DNA from: Liolophura sinensis
Taxonomy: Eukaryota > Mollusca > Polyplacophora > Chitonida > Chitonidae
Direction of reading: 5' to 3'
NCBI RefSeq assembly: GCF_032854445.1
Contig: NC_088304.1
Coordinates: forward strand, 18,241,704-18,265,849
DNA length: 24,146 nucleotides
Part shown: positions 19,917 through 24,146 of the stretch, piece by piece
Numbering within the stretch: the stretch's first letter is position 1
Layout of the letters: every line of letters starts with the position of its first letter
Notes under the pieces: model-generated
What the model saw: only the letters and a program-made list of their open reading frames with translations
Database searches by the model: none
What the model was told of the DNA's origin: nothing
Made by a program: the position numbers and the translations under genes

Positions 19917-20346
19917 CTGGAATCACAAGACATGATGATCATCAAAGAAATGCTGATTTTAGAATACGTTAGCAATACTACATGTACACTGGAAAAAACT
20001 CATGACAGTTAGCTGGTTAAGAAAGAACTGCCCTATTTGTAACTTATTTTATAAACATCTGGCAACATTATATATGGTTACAGGAGATTATTTAGCAAGC
20101 ACCATATTACATAAAACACTTGGCTATGCTTAAAACAGTATTTGTAGTGCATAACATGTCACAGTCAGAACAAAAAAAGGGTCAGTCAGTCAAGAATTTG
20201 ACCTTTGTTCATCCTTTGTAATGATAAAGATTCCACTGTAGGGACATTACATTGAGAGAAAATTTTTGGAGCCTTGGTCAGGTTACTCCCAATGAACATA
20301 TTTTTGATGATATCATATGACGTTTTTCCTTTAAAACAAGTTGTGT
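19917..20346. other. Upstream of SRRM2 exon 1, probably 5' UTR intron
   Basis: A CAG acceptor candidate sits at 19919-19917 on the minus strand, preceded by a modest pyrimidine stretch. This suggests an upstream non-coding exon, which was not located. Confidence 0.35.
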
Positions 20347-20564
20347 TTCACCTTTTTAGTCACCTGTGACAACACGTTCTGTCTACTGAACTTTACACAC
20401 GTCATTCAAAATGGGTGTTTTGTAGAGTTGATTTTATAAAAGGCATGCTTCACCTTTTTAGTCACCTGTGAGAACATGCTCTGTCTACTGAACTTTATAA
20501 GCATCTACTTGTTCATGACCTTGAATGACATCATTCAAAATGGCTGTTGTGTAGAGTTGATTTA
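20347..20564. repeat. Local tandem duplication (two ~90-115 bp copies)
   Basis: Copy 1 (about 20347-20435) and copy 2 (about 20449-20564) share ttcacctttttagtcacctg, tctgtctactgaacttta, cattcaaaatggctgtt (one mismatch) and gtagagttgattt. Copy 2 carries about 27 extra bases in the middle (gcatctacttgttcatgacc and adjacent). It lies upstream of the SRRM2 coding start. Confidence 0.88.
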
Positions 20565-21318
20565 TGACAACTGAGAAGGCATTTTGTATTCAATGATTAA
20601 CAATAAGTAGCAGGTACTTCTTTGATGTTTTCTGTAGCTAATGTATGTACCATCGTCACAAATGTTAGCCAGTCCATACATCTAGCTGAAATACAACCAG
20701 CCCACCTTTTAATTAGCCCATGCAACACTGTACCAATCGCAGCACCAATCTTATTTTCCCTCCACATCCCTGCTGACGTATTGACCAATCCAGATGAATT
20801 ATATTTGCAGACGGCTTTGCAGTCTTCTGGGCAATTTTTATCTTATTCCATGATGTATACAAGTGGTAATTCCATCTGGCTATTATGCTCAACTCACAAC
20901 TGCATGTCACAGCAACATTTTACAAGTTGAAGTTATCATTTTCGCACATGCTGCATGCACACTTATGTCAGCTCCCTGCTAATTTCATTCATTTGTGTCA
21001 TTCTAAGAACATCTGGTACTTCATACTTCACTCTAGAACAAGGTTTCAAAACAATATCGTTGTCCATCATTGCATGTTGAGCAGTTCTAGAGAATGGAAC
21101 ACTCAAGCAAGGTTGTGATATTTTGAGATAATGTCAATTACAGAGCATGACTAACACACAGATAGGTCAATCATGTAGACACAGCGTCACACAGCGACCA
21201 TATTTCTAAGAATGACGGGAATTTTATGAGGAATTATCCAATAGGATTTAGGTATTGTGTATTGCATATGAAGCAAACGTAGAGTAGCTAAACACTGAAT
21301 ACAATGTGATAATCATGT
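20565..21318. other. Non-coding, nothing recognised
   Basis: Overlapping frames on both strands (20597-20930) have no domains and oppose each other, so no gene is called. Confidence 0.45.
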
Positions 21319-21575
21319 GGGGAGGCCTCTGTGGCCAAAAGGATTAGCACTCCAGCACGACGCCATGAACCAGGAGCCTCCCACCAATGTAGTGGTTGTG
21401 AGTTCAAGTCCAGCTGATGCTGGCTTTCCCTCCAATTGTAATTGGGAAGGTCTTCTAGCAACCTGCAGATGGTCATGGATTATAGCCCAGTTTCCTCCCA
21501 CCATAATGCTGGCCGCCGTCGTATAAGTGAAATATTATTGAGCATGGCAAAAAACACCAATTAAATAAATAAATA
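21319..21575 (+). mobile_element. Full-length tRNA-derived SINE upstream of SRRM2 exon 1
   Basis: The head is slightly mutated (GGGAGGCCTCTGTGGCCAAAAGG, box A weakened). Box B GAGTTCAAGTCC (21400-21411) is intact. The body has a small change after GGATGG-like sequence, then CCACCATAATGCTGGCCGCCG, tail TATTGAGCATGGC and AAAT units. No clear target-site duplication was seen. Short ORFs on both strands here are translations of the repeat. Confidence 0.85.
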
Positions 21576-23666
21576 CCTATATTTGGGCAAGTGGCATCCA
21601 AACTCAACTCCTAATCTCATCCCTACGTTCAACACTGCTTCGAGTCTCCATTCAATGCCACACAATCAACAAGCACTGTGTGAACCAATATGAAAATTCA
21701 CATCCGATTTCTGGTCTAGGATACCACAAAGGTAGTTGTGGAGTGGGGTAACTTTCATTTCAAACAACGCAGTTATGAAAGTTACAATGGAAAACAGCCC
21801 TAGTTGTGTTCTATTTACGGTAACAAACATTTACTGCTGTTCACATGTGTATAAAAACTTCCCTAGCATAAATCAACCAAAAAATTGTCAACCAAATGTT
21901 CCTACAAATTAACTAACCTGTCCATGGCAATAACACATATCGACAAACAAGGACATTTTATCTTTATCTCGAGTTCATTGTCTTTGAGTGTCAAATGGTC
22001 GATGTGGCAACTATCGATATAAATATCATTCTCGAAGGGGTACTCCCCTGGACTTCATACAACTGCCTGCTGATAAAAGTGATAACCTCAAGGTTAGTTC
22101 ATTAATGCAGCACAATGGAAGTGGGGCAATGGTATAAGCTTGGAAAATGTGAGTATTTTCATGAACATATGTGATTGTCATAGATATCTCACAAGTTAAT
22201 CACAGAGACCACATGGCTGATCTCAATATATGTCAAAACGTGCCCTGCTTAACCATCTTTTAACAGCAATCCAAACAGTGAGAATTTCAAACTGATGTCT
22301 ATCATGTTTCATGCTCGAACCTCAGGGCAAGGTACGATGTGCTGGATCTTCAGAAGGAGACAACGAAATTTAGCGAGTGAGTACTCTTGTTTTAGAAGGA
22401 CGAAAAAGTAAAAACCAAACGTATTCGAAAAAAAGAAATGTTTGAAGAGCCAAAATGTACCTTATCAGAATTTGGTGGAAGTTCAACTCAAAACATGGCA
22501 GATGTTGGTTCCAACTGTTCGATTCAGAAGCTTAAAAGGCTGCATTACTGTTCAAACATGGATTAGAGATGCTGGCTTGGACACATCTACACTTATGAGG
22601 ACTTAGGGAATCCATGTATACCAAATACAACTACAGGCTCACATTGTATAGTTAGGCATTACAGCAAAATATTTAAATCTTCCTCTCAATGTCTAAATTT
22701 AATTCGTACCATTTCTTTCTTTGTTGGGATACATATATCGGTCTATGGTCCATTAACTCCACAAATCATATAGTAAACTCTAAAGAAACAGAATACACAC
22801 ATTGACTTCCATGGCCTTTGAACTACAGAGCCCTTACCTTAGAAAGTAATTTTTCATTCATATTGAAATTCAAGCCCTGACAAAGGTGTATTCATTCTGA
22901 TTTTCAATTATGCGCAGTGAGAATCTGTAATGTCTAATATAAGTTGGTAAAATTTTCTACGTACGACAGAAAGGCAAACACCCAGAGCTCCACGTAGCCC
23001 AAGCCCTGTAAGCGACTGGGCTAAGACATTTGGGGCTGTTTCAAACATTAAATCTTCCAACTGAATTGCTCAACATGGGAGTTACCACACTCGCAACTAG
23101 CCAGAAATATCAAAGATTAGAGAGCACCTGCTAGTGTCACAAGTTTGTCAGATGTTACTGGGCTCGAGTATTTCTGTCAATGTGGTGTACTATCACCAGT
23201 TCCGCCACTACATGTTATAAACCGCTGCTCACTGGTCTGGCAGTATTATTTATTTCCAGGAGGTTTTCTCCGAAATGAATTGAAACATGAGCCACTTCTT
23301 ACTAAATCCACCGTACAACATGACAAACTGAAGCGAGCTACTTGTGGTGATGATTACAATGAAAGTAAAATGTTAACTGGTACACATACAAAAATGATAA
23401 AATGTGAAAACAACAACAACAGCATCCTCTAATCTCAAACTCTACCTGAAACCAGAGAATATGCGGTGTTCTCAAAAAAGATCTTCGGACAGACCCCAAA
23501 TATATGCTCAGCCGGGATCACAGGTTTGTTTTGCTGTTCAGTTTATGACTAAAAATACTAATCGGATTGGCGACGTACGTCAACCATCGTAACTCCACAT
23601 CTGTTCATGCTGAATATTGATGAAGCCGTGCTTTTGTTCCTTCCAACCCAGTGACGAGTGGACGAT

Positions 23667-23680
23667 GGGAGATAACTCTT
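23667..23680. promoter_or_regulatory. GGGAGATAACTCTT motif in a CpG-containing stretch upstream of SRRM2
   Basis: The motif also occurs on the minus strand at 16094-16083 (GGGAGATAACTC). I recall GGGAGATAAC-type strings as unusually common in molluscan DNA. The surrounding 23560-23740 has more CpG than neighbours and could hold the SRRM2 transcription start, but no convincing donor for a non-coding first exon was found. Confidence 0.25.
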
Positions 23681-23998
23681 GGTCTATTGACACACTGACA
23701 GAACGACGGCGCTCAATGACGCCACACTCTTGACCACATTGAAACGGATTTTTCGAGTAAAATGAAATACTACAAAATCATATTTTACCATATGATAGTA
23801 TATTGTTCCATATTATACATTGCAGTATCTTTCTTTTCACTCTAACAATCAGTTCCACGTTGGCCTACTTTTATTGAGGTAACTCGGCTTTCCCACAAGT
23901 TGTTTGGGCAAAACCCATCCCTGAATATGTTGACAGCAAAGTATCTCTTTGACGTATTCTGAGATGCGATCCACGTGTTTTTTATTAATAATTTCTTA

Positions 23999-24014
23999 CT
24001 CTCTCTCTCTCTCT
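23999..24014. repeat. (CT)8 microsatellite
   Basis: An uninterrupted CT dinucleotide run that ends at CTGTGGCC. Confidence 0.9.
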
Positions 24015-24146
24015 GTGGCCAAAATGTACATTAAAATGTAGACCCTACGTCGTAGTCGGTGTTCAGTTGTTAGACCTGCACCGGGCAGAGTTCTTGAGTT
24101 AGCAAGACTTCAGATTGACCTGGTTTCACCTTGAAAGAATCAGTAG

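Larger units (their letters stand above)
21576..24146. other. Unannotated upstream region
   Basis: Mostly AT-rich with a CpG-richer portion at 23560-23740. A possible 51-nt plus-strand exon (22326-22376) is listed under findings. A 7-bp inverted repeat TAGCCCA (22995-23001) / TGGGCTA (23017-23023) has a 15-base loop. The frame 23145-23432 lacks an ATG start and a domain. Confidence 0.45.

Noticed and set aside
22995-23023. 7-bp inverted repeat TAGCCCA/TGGGCTA
   Set aside because: A short stem with a 15-base loop is expected by chance at this window size. It is not a tRNA or terminator.
23145-23432. 95-codon plus-strand frame
   Set aside because: It opens with TTG rather than ATG, contains no domain, and ends in an AAC-rich simple run.

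Overview
This window reads as nuclear DNA from an animal, most likely a mollusc or another lophotrochozoan. It is AT-rich and almost entirely non-coding. It has spliced exons with consensus donor and acceptor sites, and dispersed copies of a tRNA-derived SINE whose 3' end carries the 'gagtacggcgtaaaacacca' type tail followed by (AAAT)n. I associate that tail with molluscan genomes from memory and could not run a search. There is no bacterial operon, rRNA gene or CRISPR array, and no complete protein-coding gene.

The one gene I recognise is on the minus strand at the right: the 5' coding end of an SRRM2/CWC21-type spliceosomal protein. Coding exon 1 (19896 down to 19658, perhaps from 19916 with a short 5' UTR) joins coding exon 2 (16767 down to 16660) in phase 2 through a 2.89 kb intron. 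Together they give 115 residues plus a split codon, covering the invariant MYNGIGL start and the cwf21 domain. No later exon was recognised between 16659 and 1, so the RS-rich remainder probably lies off the left edge. The promoter and any non-coding first exon should lie right of 19917 but were not resolved.

Layout: 1-1640, non-coding, with a CpG-rich block (330-730) and a short local duplication; 1638-1954, an element with imperfect terminal inverted repeats; 2474-5000, diverged and composite SINEs on the minus strand; 5300-5530 and 10911-11031, two clusters of an 18-bp palindrome; 7059-7261, a 25-26 bp minisatellite; 9430-9655, a probable non-LTR retrotransposon 3' end; 12240-13030, an island that looks like a conserved non-coding element; 14070-14310, two tRNA-like heads; 15479-21575, the SRRM2 exons with six plus-strand SINE copies, all antisense to the gene, and a partial duplicate of the exon 1 3' end split by a SINE with clean 9-bp target-site duplications; 20347-20564, a tandem duplication; 21576-24146, unannotated upstream DNA.

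The most interesting material is the modular behaviour of the SINE (full-length, headless, head-only and concatenated copies in one window) and the duplicated SRRM2 exon edge that serves as an empty-site reference for a SINE insertion. I found no convincing new multi-gene system.
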